A stretch of DNA of 64,000 nucleotides from Conus ventricosus (lineage: Eukaryota > Mollusca > Gastropoda > Neogastropoda > Conidae). The stretch lies in NCBI GenBank assembly GCA_018398815.1, contig CM031609.1, forward strand, positions 31,951,799-32,015,798, given 5' to 3'. The position numbers were made by a program, and so were the translations under genes. Shown here in pieces: positions 37,693 to 51,300 of this stretch (position 1 is the stretch's first letter; each line of letters opens with the position of its first letter). The notes under the pieces are model-generated. The model was given only the letters and a program-made list of their open reading frames with translations, searched no databases and was not told the origin of the DNA.

Positions 37693-39609
37693 CTTTCCTT
37701 CGTGGCCATTTCGCTATCCTCTTACCAGAAAGACTTTCCACTTTGTCTCATTTTACAATTTATTTGTCCATTTTACAATGTCTGTTTTCCATTTAGCTAA
37801 AAAAATTGTTTTAATGTTTTTTTGTTTTAACTGGAGGTCAGAATTGAAAGGGGAAGAAGGGGAAGGCCAGATGTGCACAGCTTATCAGTAGATTAGTTAT
37901 CATGGTATCAGTATATTAGTTATCATGGTATCGTTGTTGTTGTTGTTGTCCCCTGGCTAAAAGACTCCAGGGATCATCCAAACAGCCAAAGTACTTGAAC
38001 ACCATGGTACAAATGCATCAGCTGGGATGAGAATATTACGTGTGTTACCGTTTTTGATTACTCCACCACGTGGGCAGTCACACTCCGACTTCGGGGGATT
38101 TTGGAAACTGATAATGTTATGCTAGGAGCTTGTCACAACTAAAGACAATCCCCGTGTAACTATGCAGAGCATAACAACATTTTGATGTTACCTTGGTGTT
38201 CTAGCCTATGTCAGTTGGCCTGACACAGCCTTAAGCCAAGGCGGTACCATGGTATCCATATATTAGTTATCATGGTATCAATATGCTCTGTGTGTGTGTG
38301 TATGTGTGTGTTCATGTTAACATTCAATGTATATTGTTGGTAAATAAGTGTTTGTATTATTGTTGCTTAATGTAAAAGAGGACTTTTCTCCCTCATGTGA
38401 CAGCCCTGAAAAAGCTCCCGAAGTACAGTTGAACTATAATGATACAGCTAAGCAAGATTTAAAGACCATCTGGTGAGAAAACCTATGGGTCAGTTTCAGA
38501 TACAGAGATCGGTGGTAACTTTTGAATGATATCACCCATTAACAAAGTATGACGTGGGATCTAACTTCTCAGGCAATAATGTGAATGAGGTTTTTTTTTT
38601 TTGTTTCTTTGTGGAGTTTGTGAAGAATCCAGGGTGACCAAATAACGCTGATGTATAGCAGTCATGAAGAAATGGGAAAACAAGAAACTGCATCTGTCTG
38701 TCTGCGTGGGTCTGCATTAAAAACTGTACTTCGAACTTCAAAACATGTGCCTTCTTTCTTCCTCAGGAACGCTGCACACAATTTGCCCAGATTTAGAGAT
38801 CTATGACTGGATTACTGAAAACTTTTGCAGGCATGTATTGGGCTGTAGATAGAGGAGCTAGATATATGTCATGGGTTGTGCACCTCGGGACATCATGTCC
38901 CACAGAGATGGGTCATTCTCACTCAAAATTCCTTCCAGAATTTATGGCCAAGAACCAGGGGTTGGCAGTGTGTCTGATATTGTCTGACATTGTGACCGGA
39001 GGAGGAGAAGAGGACGAGCACTTCCGTGAAACAGATTCCTGCCTCCTCTTCTTTTGAATTCGGCACCAGTATGACATGCTACAGTAAATGACGCCAAATG
39101 GGGAGTTTTTCTCTGAATGCCAGTTTGGTGAGCATACCTACTGCATGAAACTCTCCAGCCTGTCTAGCCACCCCCACTGTGGTTCTCATGGGTCGTTATG
39201 TAGCCATTGGAATCATAGGATTAGATGCCAATTCAGAATTTGAGGGAATAGCACTGACTAACCAGCAGACAGGCGATTTACAGGATGTGACTTGGCACTT
39301 TGTTAGCCATGACATTTCGGGTCACTAAAGGCAAGCGAACCATTTGGTCAGGGCCTGCACCAGTTTGACATGGTAAGTATGCAAGCCCAGCAGGAAACAG
39401 TGAAAATCTCACGATTTGGGGGTAGGGGTGGTGTATGCCTATATTAAAGTGATCTGCATTGTCTTGTGATTGATCTGGATGTTTTAAGAAAAGAAACCCT
39501 TTTTTTCTGTCACAGATGGTTGTGTGGAACCTGCAGCCAAACGACCAAGAACTGATTCAGATTTAGAGCTGAACACAGAACAGTCGCTCAAGGTAATAGC
39601 TTAATGTAA

Positions 39610-39652
<43 letters not shown>

Positions 39653-41151
39653 GGGGGGGGTTCGTGGTAGTAAGAAAAACACAAGTGCAGATGTGATGTC
39701 CTTTAAGCGAATACGATCAATGGATAAGAAAAAAAAAAGGAATTTCTGATGGTTTGAATACTATGGCTACAAACTTTGTCTCCATAGGTTTCTGAGAACT
39801 GGAGAGTTGAAAAAATTACATTTCTGTACTTTGATTTACTGTCCACTACAATTGGTTGATGGATCTCCAGACCTTGATGCCCAAGTTGGAATGTGTTGGT
39901 CCAGACCTGTTTACCCATGTAAATTTGCCATATTTTGTGCATATGTTTGGCGGAAATACGATGAATGTAATGAACTAAAAAGAAACAAGTTGGAAAGAAA
40001 ATCTAGACACGAAGGTCTTGAGCATAACCAAGATCTGATGTTTTGGTGTGGCCAGTTTTGGTGCTTTAACCAGAGAGAAAACTTTTGCTAACTGTCGTGT
40101 GCGAAATAGGTTTTGGCATTGTCTGTTTATTCAACAACAACACCAATACATAGTAACAACAGCGTGGACTGAAAAACCCACCCACCTACCCCCCCTCAGA
40201 AAAAAAAAAAGAAATCAGAGAGAGAGACCATGAATTTATGCCAAAATACGCTGATGAATCGGGTTTGAACGTAATGTATGTTAAAAGAAACCTTTTCTTT
40301 TTTTATTGTCACTACAGCAAGGTCTAGAATCCCACTCTGCTGTGTGATGACAGATGAAAATGAATCGCCTCACTTTTTTTTACAACATTTGGAACATGAA
40401 ACATCCCTCTCCCCCTGTTTACAAAAATTTGGAGGATTTTTACACACTTTTTGTGGAAAATACACTCACTTTTTGTTGAAAAGTACAATGATAGCAGTGT
40501 TAGGGTAAATTGGTTTATTGGTCATAATAAAGATTCGCTTGCTGTTTCCCAGCATGGGCAGATTTATGAAATGGACTGGTCCTCCAATACAGTAGTTAAC
40601 AGTGTGTTAAAACCACAAGACCCAGTCTTTTTAGGTCATTTTTAAGACCACAGAAGATTCTTATCTGGTTTTTCATGTCCAGCATGTTCATCAAATCTAT
40701 TTGTGCATCGTAAACCCGGTTTCTGTTCTTTCTATTTTCTTGTTTTTGTTTGTTCATGTTGTAACCTGTGTCTTTCTCTCTAGCAATTGCTGCTCACCAT
40801 CAACAAAGCCATCTGCATGAGGTTGGATGGGCTCGAAGGCAAGGTGGAAGCCCTTGTACAAAGAGCGCAGGCTCTTGAGGAAAAGGTCGATTCAGTGCTC
40901 TCCCTTTCTCGACAGAACTCCTCCATGATCTCCAACAATTCTTCGCGGCGTGGGTGAGATTTTTTTTAAATAGTCTCTGCAGAAAAGTAATTGTTGCAGG
41001 GCAAAATTTAAAATTTAAAAAAAGGGAAAAAAATTGTTGTGTCATGAATTTTAATCACAATAGTTTCTGTTTGGTCCATTTTAAGAAGGGTATGAAAGAT
41101 GATGTTTGCTGATTCAGATTCAGCAGGGTAAGGGACAATGTACAGACACAC

Positions 41152-41208
<57 letters not shown>

Positions 41209-41267
41209 TTGTATATATACGTTATCTCTCTCTATGCATGTATATGTAGATGTATGTACATATTAAA

Positions 41268-41343
<76 letters not shown>

Positions 41344-44300
41344 ACATAAAATTGAAGCACTTGTAGTTAAACATGTTCAAAGCCATTGTTTAAGACAGTA
41401 TAACTTTTGTTGAAATGTAGGTATGAATGTAAAGGATTTTTCTCTTGCTGTGTAAGTTTTGTAAACAAAGTGTCCATTATGTAAAGTGTTACACTGGAGA
41501 GTATGTAAAGTTCGCGTAAGAACTGTAAATATTCAAGAGCTTGGTGTGTGCAGGGCTGTGATAGTGGGACTGCCACAAAACGGAACCAAGATGGAGCCAG
41601 GGAGCCTCAAGGTGTGTGTTCCGCTTTTAACCACAACTCACTGTGAATGTAGCGTTCTGTGTAATAACTTTGTGAAAGTCTGATCAGCAGGGACAACTGT
41701 TTTTTGTTTTAGTTCAGTTATCGTGGATCCAGGGTGTGGAAGCAACTTGTTACAGTGGTTCCACCTGTCCTGAAAAAGATTCACTTACAGTTTACCTCTT
41801 TTGGCCCATAGTTATTCTGGGGAGCAGTGTGTTGCAGAGCAGCTTGATTTCATCATCACTCTCTGTAATTAGTGTAAATGCCTGTTACTTCCATCTTTTT
41901 TGAAAAAACACAGTTCTCTTTTTTTTATGTCAAATAAAGAAAAGTGATTTGGGATTTTTTTTTTTTTTCCAGTTTTAGAATTTTTTTTTTTTTTTGGTGT
42001 GGGTGGGTGGGGGGGCTTTGTCTCAATCCACTCTTAGGATTGTTGTCATCTGGTCTTAGACTTGAACCCGATGTCCACTGGAGATCAGTAACAGGAACCC
42101 ACCAAAAGGCACTGTCACACAGTCACATGGATGGTGGTCAGTGATACCTGTTCTGATCCAGCATGTAAGCTGGACAAGGGACTCTGTGGTCAGTGATACC
42201 TGTTCTGATCCAGCATGTAAGCTGGACAAGGGACTCTGTGGTCAGTGACACCTGTTCTGATCCAGCATGTAAGCTGGACAAGGGACTCTGTGGTCAGTGA
42301 TACCTGTTCTGATCCAGCATGTAAGCTGGACAAGGGACTCTGTGGTCAGTGATACCTGTTCTGATCCAACAGGTAAGCAGGACAAGGGACTCTGTGGTCA
42401 GTGATACCTGTTCTGATGCAGCATGTAAGCTGGACAAGGGACTCTGTGGTCAGTGATACCTGTTCTGATCCAGCAGGTAAGCAGGACAAGGGACTCTGTG
42501 GTCAGTGATACCTGTTTCTGATCCAGCATGTAAGCTGGACACCACTTATCGACCCCCCCTACTGACACACGATAATTGCCTCATCGTAGAACTAAAGGGA
42601 ATGAGTGTCAACCTCCAGGAGGCATAGCTGTGTCGTCCTGTTGACCGTCCCCCATGAACTGGCCAACTTTAAGGACCTGGACATTAATTAAGCCACCACA
42701 CACTTAGATGTGGACAGGAAATTAAAAGTCAGGTCATTGTGGGAGTAGGGCACAAAGGACCATTGAATTTGATACTTCAGGTGTTTTTTTTCTAAGTGAT
42801 CAATGTGAATGATAAAGATAATTTAATGAAGTTCTGTTTTGGTAACAGGAAGGTGAATTGAATCTTGGAATCTATAGTGGCATTCTTTTTATGAAAGTGT
42901 GGTCAGTATCTGTTTTCCATAGTGTCCGTTATGTTGGTGAACAAATATGTGCTTGGTACTCGGCCTCACTGCTGTCTTTGTGCTGAAAGGGTTGGTTGAA
43001 TTAACATGCCAGCAGCACTTATATTTTCACAGGGTTCGTACAGTCCTTAAATGTCCTTAAAAGGGCTTATTTTTGGGGGGCCCCTTTTCAAGGCCATGAA
43101 AATCCTTGAAAATCAGGCTTTTGCTTATAGGTCCTTAAAAAGTGCTTAAATAGTGTCACTGACAATGATTTTGAATAAAGTCTGTGTAAAATCTTGAGCC
43201 TTTGAAAAAAAAATCTGAAATTGAATTTTTTAAAAAGTATGGAAGTAAAGAAGTCGGAGTCAGAGTTGACTGGCGATCTCACCAATAAGTCATCTGCTAC
43301 AGTTACAAACAGCTGAGTTACCAGCCTTCATGGCCCCCCGCACACATGGTAGAATGATCAGCCATCTTGAAATTGAGAAGCCAACATGCTGGGGAAGTGT
43401 TCGTTTAATGTCGTTTGGATGGAAAAAGGTTACAAGAATGGTTGCAGGTAGAGCCAGGTGGAGACAAAAGCAAGGCCTTTTGCCATGTATGCAAAAAGGT
43501 CCTAGAGAGTTAATAATTTGTTTGTGTTAGTATTAGTTTTCTTAAATTATCCTTGAAGTAAGTCCTTGAATTAAAAAATCTGCTTGAAAAATCCTAAAAA
43601 AGTCTTTGAATTTTTTGTCAGGAAATCTGTACAAACCCTGTTTCAGTTTGTGGTTGGTTATTTTTTTTGATACTGGGAATTGCGCGGCTGGAGGAATATT
43701 CCATTGTTTTAGGAAAGGGGTTGGGGCCAGGGGAGATCAGAAGCTGTCTGAACATCTGATAGCTATCTGTTGTTGCCCCTGCCTTCATGGCTTGTGGACT
43801 GGACTCTTCGCAGTGTGTGTGGTGTGTGTGTGTGTGTGTGTGGTGTGTGTGTGTGTGTGCACGTTTGTGCTGATATTGCAAGTCAAAAGATTTATGCTGT
43901 TTTAGAAAATGTGATAATTTGTCTTTGTTTGTTCATTCTGCAATTTAAGTACCTTTCATATGAAGTGATTTTAGATGAGATAAGGGTATGGTGTTTGTGA
44001 ATACGTGTGTTTTAGTATTCTTTACTTTGTGAATGCATGTGTTTTGATATTCTGTAAAGAGGCTTTGTACAATGTATTAAGTTTGTGTGCTGTTCGCCCT
44101 GTCATGTCTTGGACCGAAATGGAAATCTGTAGCATCATCTTGATCATCCCCATTCTCATCGATCAGCATAAAAAAAGAGTCTCAAATTCTGTGGCCCTTC
44201 ATGGCCTGTTCTCATGGTGACCTCAATTTCGATGTCCTCTCCACGTCTGTGGTCTTGGTTTGGTTCCATCGGGGTCACCAGTATTGGCAAGTCCATGGGG

Positions 44301-45322
44301 GCTGTCGTTGGACGGACGTGGTGGCGCCCTCCGGAGGGAGAGCTCACTCACGCCGGCTCTGCGACTAAGCAATTATTGTCGTCAGTAGGGGGCTTAGTAG
44401 GTGGTGTCCTGCATATGTTGGATCAGAACAGGCGCCACTGAACACCACCGAAGTGACTCGGCAGCAGTGCAGTGTCTTCTCCGTTGGGTTGCCTCTTGAC
44501 GACTTGACATTGACTGCTCCCTGTGGATTGCCGGTGCCAGGGCTGCGGCGGGGCCGACCGGGCTGTGGCTGTGGACAGGGTGTCGGAATGAGCGGCGTGG
44601 GCGCACTGCCTCTGAGGTGGCGCAGAGATTTGGACAGCAAAAAAAAAAAAAAAAAAGTTTGTGTGCTGTTCATTCATGTGTGTGTATGTATATGTTGTGC
44701 ATAAATTTGCTCTTCATGTTTGCGTGTACACATGGTGGTTCCTTTTGTTGCATAAGTCCCCAAATTAAGTGACTGCCATTCTTCTGTTAGTGACATATTC
44801 ATGTGAGTGTGTGCATGTGTGTGTGTGTGTGTGTGCATGTGTGTGTGTGCTTGTGCATGTGTGTGCGTGTGTTTACATGCAGTTGTGTGGTTCTGTTTGA
44901 GAAAGATACTTCAGCTATAGAACATAAATTGTGTATTTCAGGTCTGTCTGATGGTATTCAGAATCTGGGTCCTAATGTCACTCTCATCACACTCAACACA
45001 GAAGGTTGGTCACCTCGGTCATATTAATGCTGTGACATGTTCCAGTTGCAGAGTGTGCACAGAATTATAAGTAGTCAGTAATGTTTTCTCTTTGTTTGTT
45101 TTGCTTCCTTTGTTTTGCAGGTTTTTATTCATTGAAATAATCAGTGACAAGGTTTGTGATGCAATAGTGCAGCTCAACTTTGAAACCAGTCAGGATTACA
45201 ATGCTTAAAAGTTCTTTGCAAAGTTGTTTTCATGACAGGAGAATGTGTGTGCACGTACGTGCATGCTTGCATGTAAATGTGTGTGTGTATGTGTGCGTGC
45301 TTACGTGTGTGGTGTGGTGTGT

Positions 45323-45361
<39 letters not shown>

Positions 45362-48300
45362 AGCCTGTTTTCGTCCACTGTTGATATGTTCCATATTGAT
45401 CAACCAGTGGGGAATAATATTTTATATTGTGGAAGATCCTAGTTGAGGTTATTTCCACAGTTCTTTGCTGCTGTCAGAGCTGATGTGGCCTATAGCTTTG
45501 ATCACTGAATAATTGCTATTGACATATTTTGACCTCGTGTGTCTCCTTCAGATCCTGAAACAGCAGGTTTCAGTGATTTTTCCCTTCACTGTCCATTAGT
45601 TTGCTGTTTGTGTGTGTCCATACTTCTTGGCGGCATCTTCTGTCTGAAATCTTTCTCACAACCCTTGACTGTAGGTGGACCCTGGTTTGTTGTTTGTGTG
45701 TGGTCCATACTTCTTGGCGGCATCTTCTGTCTGAAATCTTTCTCACAACCCTTGACTGTAGGTGGACCCTGGTTTGTTGTTTGTGTGTGGTCCATACTTC
45801 TTGGCGGCATCTTCTGTCTGAAATCTTTCTCACAACCCTTGACTGTAGGTGGACCCTGGTTTGTTGTTTGTGTGTGGTCCATACTTCTTGGCGGCATCTT
45901 CTGTCTGAAATCTTTCTCACAACCCTTGACTGTAGGTGGGACCCTGGTTTGTTGTTTGTGTGTGGTCCATACTTCTTGGCGGCATCTTCTGTCTGAAATC
46001 TTTCTCACAACCCTTGACTGTAGGTGGACCCTGGTTTGTTGTTTGTGTGTGGTCCATACTTCTTGGCGGCATCTTCTGTCTGAAATCTTTCTCACAACCC
46101 TTGACTGTAGGTAGACCCTGGTTTGTTGTTTCCTCAGAAGGTGGTGAGAATGGCGCTTAATTCCAAGTGAGATGTTTCTGTTACGCGGCATGTGTGGATC
46201 AGCAGCGCTAACAACAAGGCTTGTGAGAAGCCTCGGTGAGAGACTGCTCGACTCAGGGGAGGACAACAAATGGTGCTGTCCAAAGGACAGAATTCTGCCC
46301 CTTTCTAACCATTTCTTTACTCTCCCGTTTTCCTCTTCTTCAATCCCCTCACACTCTCTGTTACCTGAATTTACAGGAACAAAGTGGTGATGTATTTGTT
46401 TTCATGATGTATTTGTTTTCCCGTCGTCCGAGAGATATGAATAAGGAGAGCTTGTGCTGTGCTTTACTGTTTGTCTGAAAGGACACGTTTCTTCAGTAAG
46501 TCGGCGAAAGACATATATCTAGCAGAACAGGGGTGAAAAGGTAATTGTGGTTGCCAGTATAGTTTGGGTATTGAAGCACCACCAATTTTTTTTTTTTTTT
46601 TACATCATGGATTTTAAAAATATGTCAAGTTTATTCCTGCACAGGTTGCAAAAGCCGGTGCTCTGGAAATTAAAAACCAAGTCAGGTTCACTGTTGGGGC
46701 TGATTTTAACTGCAGTCAACTAAGGCCTGTGTCCCACATGAGTCAGGGAAACTGCTTTGTGTGGAAATAGACTGTAGCACATTGTTTGCTGTGTTCCCTG
46801 TGTCATCTACTCAAAAATAGGAGCTGCGATGCATCTTCATCTTTCAGGACTTGCCCAAGAATGGCAAGAGATGCTTCATGAAATGAACCCAAGAGTGGCA
46901 ACAGACGCTTCATGAAATGAACCCAAGAATGGCAAGCAAGAGATGCTTGATGAAATGGGCACCGAACTAATGAACAATGCCACTGGTTCACTAGTTGGCA
47001 AGAAAATCGAACTAACAAGAACAGACAGACCCAGTTGTAGAATCTTAACATGGTAAAAAATAAAGATGAAGTCAGTTTTGACTGTTCCATTCCATGCCCA
47101 TTTTGCCTGCGGGATGAAGATAAAAGAGGAACTGGAGCACACAAAAAAGAATTGTGATTGGGTCCCACAGATGATTAATGTGTAGCAGCATTACCATACA
47201 CTGAAAACAGACACTTTGTGTTGAAAATTTTGTCTGTTTTGTATAGTCTATTGAATTTGCATTACTTTACATCTTGTTTTTGTGTTTATTTGTATCTTGA
47301 AGCATTACCAGACATCAAGGTGCAGTGGTTAGCATGATGGGTAGGGCGGTTGTACATTTGATTCATATCAGAGGCATTTGTCTGGGAGACTTTTGGGCCC
47401 TGACCAACTCTTACCCACTTGACTTGGAAGACGAACCACACAGTTGATTTGTGTTTGCTTAATTGCTACATTCTCTGAGTATGATGCCTGAATTTCCTGA
47501 CTGGCACTGCAGGTGTCAGCGTCTCCAGTGCTGGTTAATGCTGGAATATGGTCTGAAAGGAAGCACAGCCCTGTCATGTAGTCTCACTCAGACCAGAATG
47601 GAATCCTGTGAACATAGTCTTCTTCATCCTCATTGTCATGGATGTCATGAAAAAAACAACCTCTCTCTGCTCTCATGGTGACCTCCATTTTAGTTTCCTC
47701 CCCACATCCTTGGCCATGGTGAGTTGGGCTCAAGGTGTTCAGTATTGGCAAATTCATAGGGAGGTTTTTGGATGGATGTGGTGGTGCCCTCTGGAGGGTC
47801 TGCTCAGTGACGTGAAATTCAGTGTTGTCATTGTGGGGTGTGGTAGGTGATGTTCAGCCTATATCATATCAAAACAAGGACTACTGAACACCAGAAAAGT
47901 GACCTGGCAGCAGTGCAGGGTCTCCTCTAGAAGGTTGCCTTATGACTGTTTGATATTGAATGCTCCATGTGGTCTATGGTGCTGGACTGTGGCAGTCAGA
48001 CAGACCAGGTATGGCTGAAGTTAGGAACTGGAGTGAGCAGTGTAGGAGTAATGCCGCTGGACGGGTGAAAGGGGTGTGAGAGGGAATGGATGGGAGAGGA
48101 GTGTGTTGAGGCACAGAAGTTGAGACAGCAAATAGAAAAGAAGACAATATTTTATCTCGACCTGCTTGCAATCAAGTATTTTAGAAATAACCGTTGCTCT
48201 AAATTTGTTGCACCACTTTGGCAGGCCAGAAACATTGTCATTTATGGCAAAGGCCTTCGCAAATTTTTTCTCTCTCTCTCTTTTTTATTTTTCTCCTGAT

Positions 48301-51300
48301 CTTGCTGTCTCTCTCTCTCTCAAAAGATATAGACAGTCCTGGGGGAAAGTGATTTTATTATTAGGTTTTAAACTTTTGCGGTCATAAAATACATGTGTAT
48401 AGTTAACCTTTTTATTTTTCAGATGATTTTCCAAATGGCACATGGTTGGGAGATGAAAACAACCCAGAAATGAGAGTCCGAGTCCCTATCACACCGAGGT
48501 AATCTAGACTGAAGAGCAGGAAAGAATTTGAAGCTTTTTTTCTGCTTTTTAAACAGTAAAAATGAAAGGTTTGGTGAACAACTCAGAAATTAGAGTCCGG
48601 GTCCCTATCACACTGAGGTAATCTAGACTGAAGAGCATGAAAGAATATGGAGCTTTTCCTGCTTTTTAAGCAGTAAAACTTCAAAGTGAAAGGTTTGGTA
48701 GATAGAGATACAAATACAGACTGTGCAGCATTGCTGCCATTTATTCATTGATTTTGTATGTGTGTGTGTGTGTTTTGTCTTTAGGTGTTTTTCATCTTCA
48801 GTTTTTCTGTGGTTGTAAATTTTTACTTCGATGTGTATGTGTGTCTCTCCAACAAGCAGTATTAGAAAGTTGGCATCCTTACCTCATCGCACCGGCCAAA
48901 GGAAGTATGACAGTCCTGACGTGACGGTGAAAAGAGGTACAGTCAGAAAGACATTAAAACCTTGTTACAGTCACACATAGGAGTTATGAAAATTCACCCA
49001 TGTTCATATCGGCCACAGTAGACCATCCTGTCCCTTCACCCTCTGCATTTCATTCCTGAATCTTACCCCTCTCCCTTTCACTGCCCTTTGATGTATAATC
49101 TGGTTTTATCACCCCACGTTATTCTTTTGTAAGCAGAAATACACAGTCTTGTTCATCTTCATGTATTTATTTCCCCTGTCAAAACTGTGCGTCAACATTT
49201 GGACTATTCAGCAACAGTCATAGTGGTTTCTTTTCTTCAACATACTGATCTGAGTGATGTCTTTTTCGGCCTAAGCATGTCATCTAGCAAATTGCCTTCT
49301 CATCAACACATAGTAGATTTGATCATGGGACCAGCACTGATATTTCATAGTGAAAGGACTGATAATGCTGTGTTTGATTTGGTAACTCCATGGTCACTGG
49401 AGCAGCGAGCTGCACATTTGGTGAGAACAGAATGGAATTTTCTGACTGAATGCATTGAACAGTGGTGGACTGCTGTAGTATTCCTTTGTCCAGAGTGAAG
49501 TAAAGTGTGGTACAGGACCAGTCATTTTGTACTTTTTGTCGTGTCACTTTTTTCACACTGTCAGTGCAGCAGTAGTTCACCTGGCAGAATGACTGTTTCC
49601 AGACTGAAGACACAGAGAGGGGAAATTGTTGTGATCTGGATCAAAGATGTTCAACAGAATTTGTTCACCTGACGTTTGCTGTGCTTGCAGCGACCTGCTC
49701 CATGTGCATTCCAATTGTCGCACACCAGAGAAGATGGCCCTCACGTTACTAGACTACCTGTTTGACCGCGACACTCAGGCCTCCTCCAATCTGTCTGGCA
49801 TGGGCAAACACGGCAAGAAGCAGCTAGATCCCCTCATGATCTATGGCATTCGATGTGAGTATATGTGGGGAATTGGAGGGGTATGTGGAGGTGAAAAATA
49901 AGAAAACCGTTACTTCTGTTACAGCAGAAGACAGGCAGCATTGGACATCTTTGGTGATAGCCATATGTACATGGTACACAAGAGGGTTGCCATGTATGTG
50001 TGATGTGTGTGTTTTGAAGGAAGGGACGTATTCCTGAAATAGTGTTGGGAATTGCAGTACTTCGTTATTGGCATGAGGACAGGTAAAAAGTGCGAGTGTG
50101 CATGCATTGGATAGACACACACAGAATTTCCAGTGCTTATCCACACACACAGTTTGCATATAGGTAAAACAAAGCACCATACCCTTGGAAAAAAAACTAT
50201 TGTTTGTCCTCAGTTTCAACATTGTTGCCTCAGACTTTTCAGCATACCTTTATGCTTTGGAATATGATTTCAAGGACATACTAGAAAAAAACCGTTTGAG
50301 TGAAAAAAAGAGGTATATTAAATAAGTCAGCCTACACATTCCCAGTTTTTCTCCTTGTCAGTAATCACCATACAAAACTTTTTCTCAAGTTTGACCATGT
50401 ACTAAAAAAAGAATGGAAGCAGCAAACCATGTGCACTTCGTCACTATGGCAGAGTGGTTGGCATTATGGACTTCAGACTGAGAGATCATGGGTTCAGTTT
50501 TCATCTGTCTTTTATTTGTGGTGATTTTCTGTCCTGACTAGGTCTTCCCAGAGTTGAGTTTGCTATGGGTTCCCTTGGGGAGACCAGGACCACACAGCTG
50601 AGTTTCATCCACTTAATATATGCATCTGTGAAAGTGTCACTCAAACTGCCTACTACAGCACTGTCATGCAGTTTCAGGCCAGATTGGAAATCAATAGCAT
50701 TATCTTCATCATCCTCATTTTGATCCTCATCAATGGCAGAAAAAAAAAGTCTTACTTACATTCAGAGGCTGTTCCTGCCCTCTTCTCATGGTCATCTCAG
50801 TTTCGATTTCCCCTCCACATCTGTGTCCGGTGTGAGGTCCACCGGTACAGGCAGATTCATGGGAGTTGTTGGATGGATGGATGTAGGGACACTCCCAAAG
50901 GAAGACCTCGCTCACCCAGGCTTTGCAACTGAGCAGAAACTATTGTCAGTTGGAGGTATAGTAGATGATGTCCTGTATATGTTGGATCAGAACAGGCAAC
51001 ACTGAACACTACTGAAGTGACTCGGCAGCAGTGCGGTGTCTCCTCTAGTGGGCTGCCTCATGAAGACTTTACATTGATTGCTCCTACTGATTGCAAGTTC
51101 TGGGGCTGCAGTGGGGCACACCAGGGTGTGGATGTGGATAGGGAGCCTGAAGAAGTGGTGTGGGTACCAGGCCACTGAGATAGCATGGAGGAGCAGACAG
51201 CAAAAAGAGAGAGAGAAAAAAAATCCTTAAAAAAACTTTCGCTGCACAATAGAAACTTGTGACTTCCTCTGGCACACTATTTTTGAACTTGTGAAATTTA

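Noticed and set aside
38803..39057. 84-codon open frame near a BANP exon
   Set aside because: No splice signals or recognisable family; overlaps sequence resembling DIRS ends.
39056..39069. GAATTCGGCACCAG resembling a cDNA-library EcoRI adaptor
   Set aside because: One base differs from the usual adaptor and it lies within DIRS-like relic sequence; judged coincidence.
45481..45506. GCTGATGTGGCCTATAGC as a further LINE tail
   Set aside because: Too short and diverged, with no TTATC repeat or duplication.
45586..46269. 227-codon and 191-codon repeat proteins
   Set aside because: Both strands are open over the 87-bp minisatellite inside a BANP intron; no independent coding evidence.
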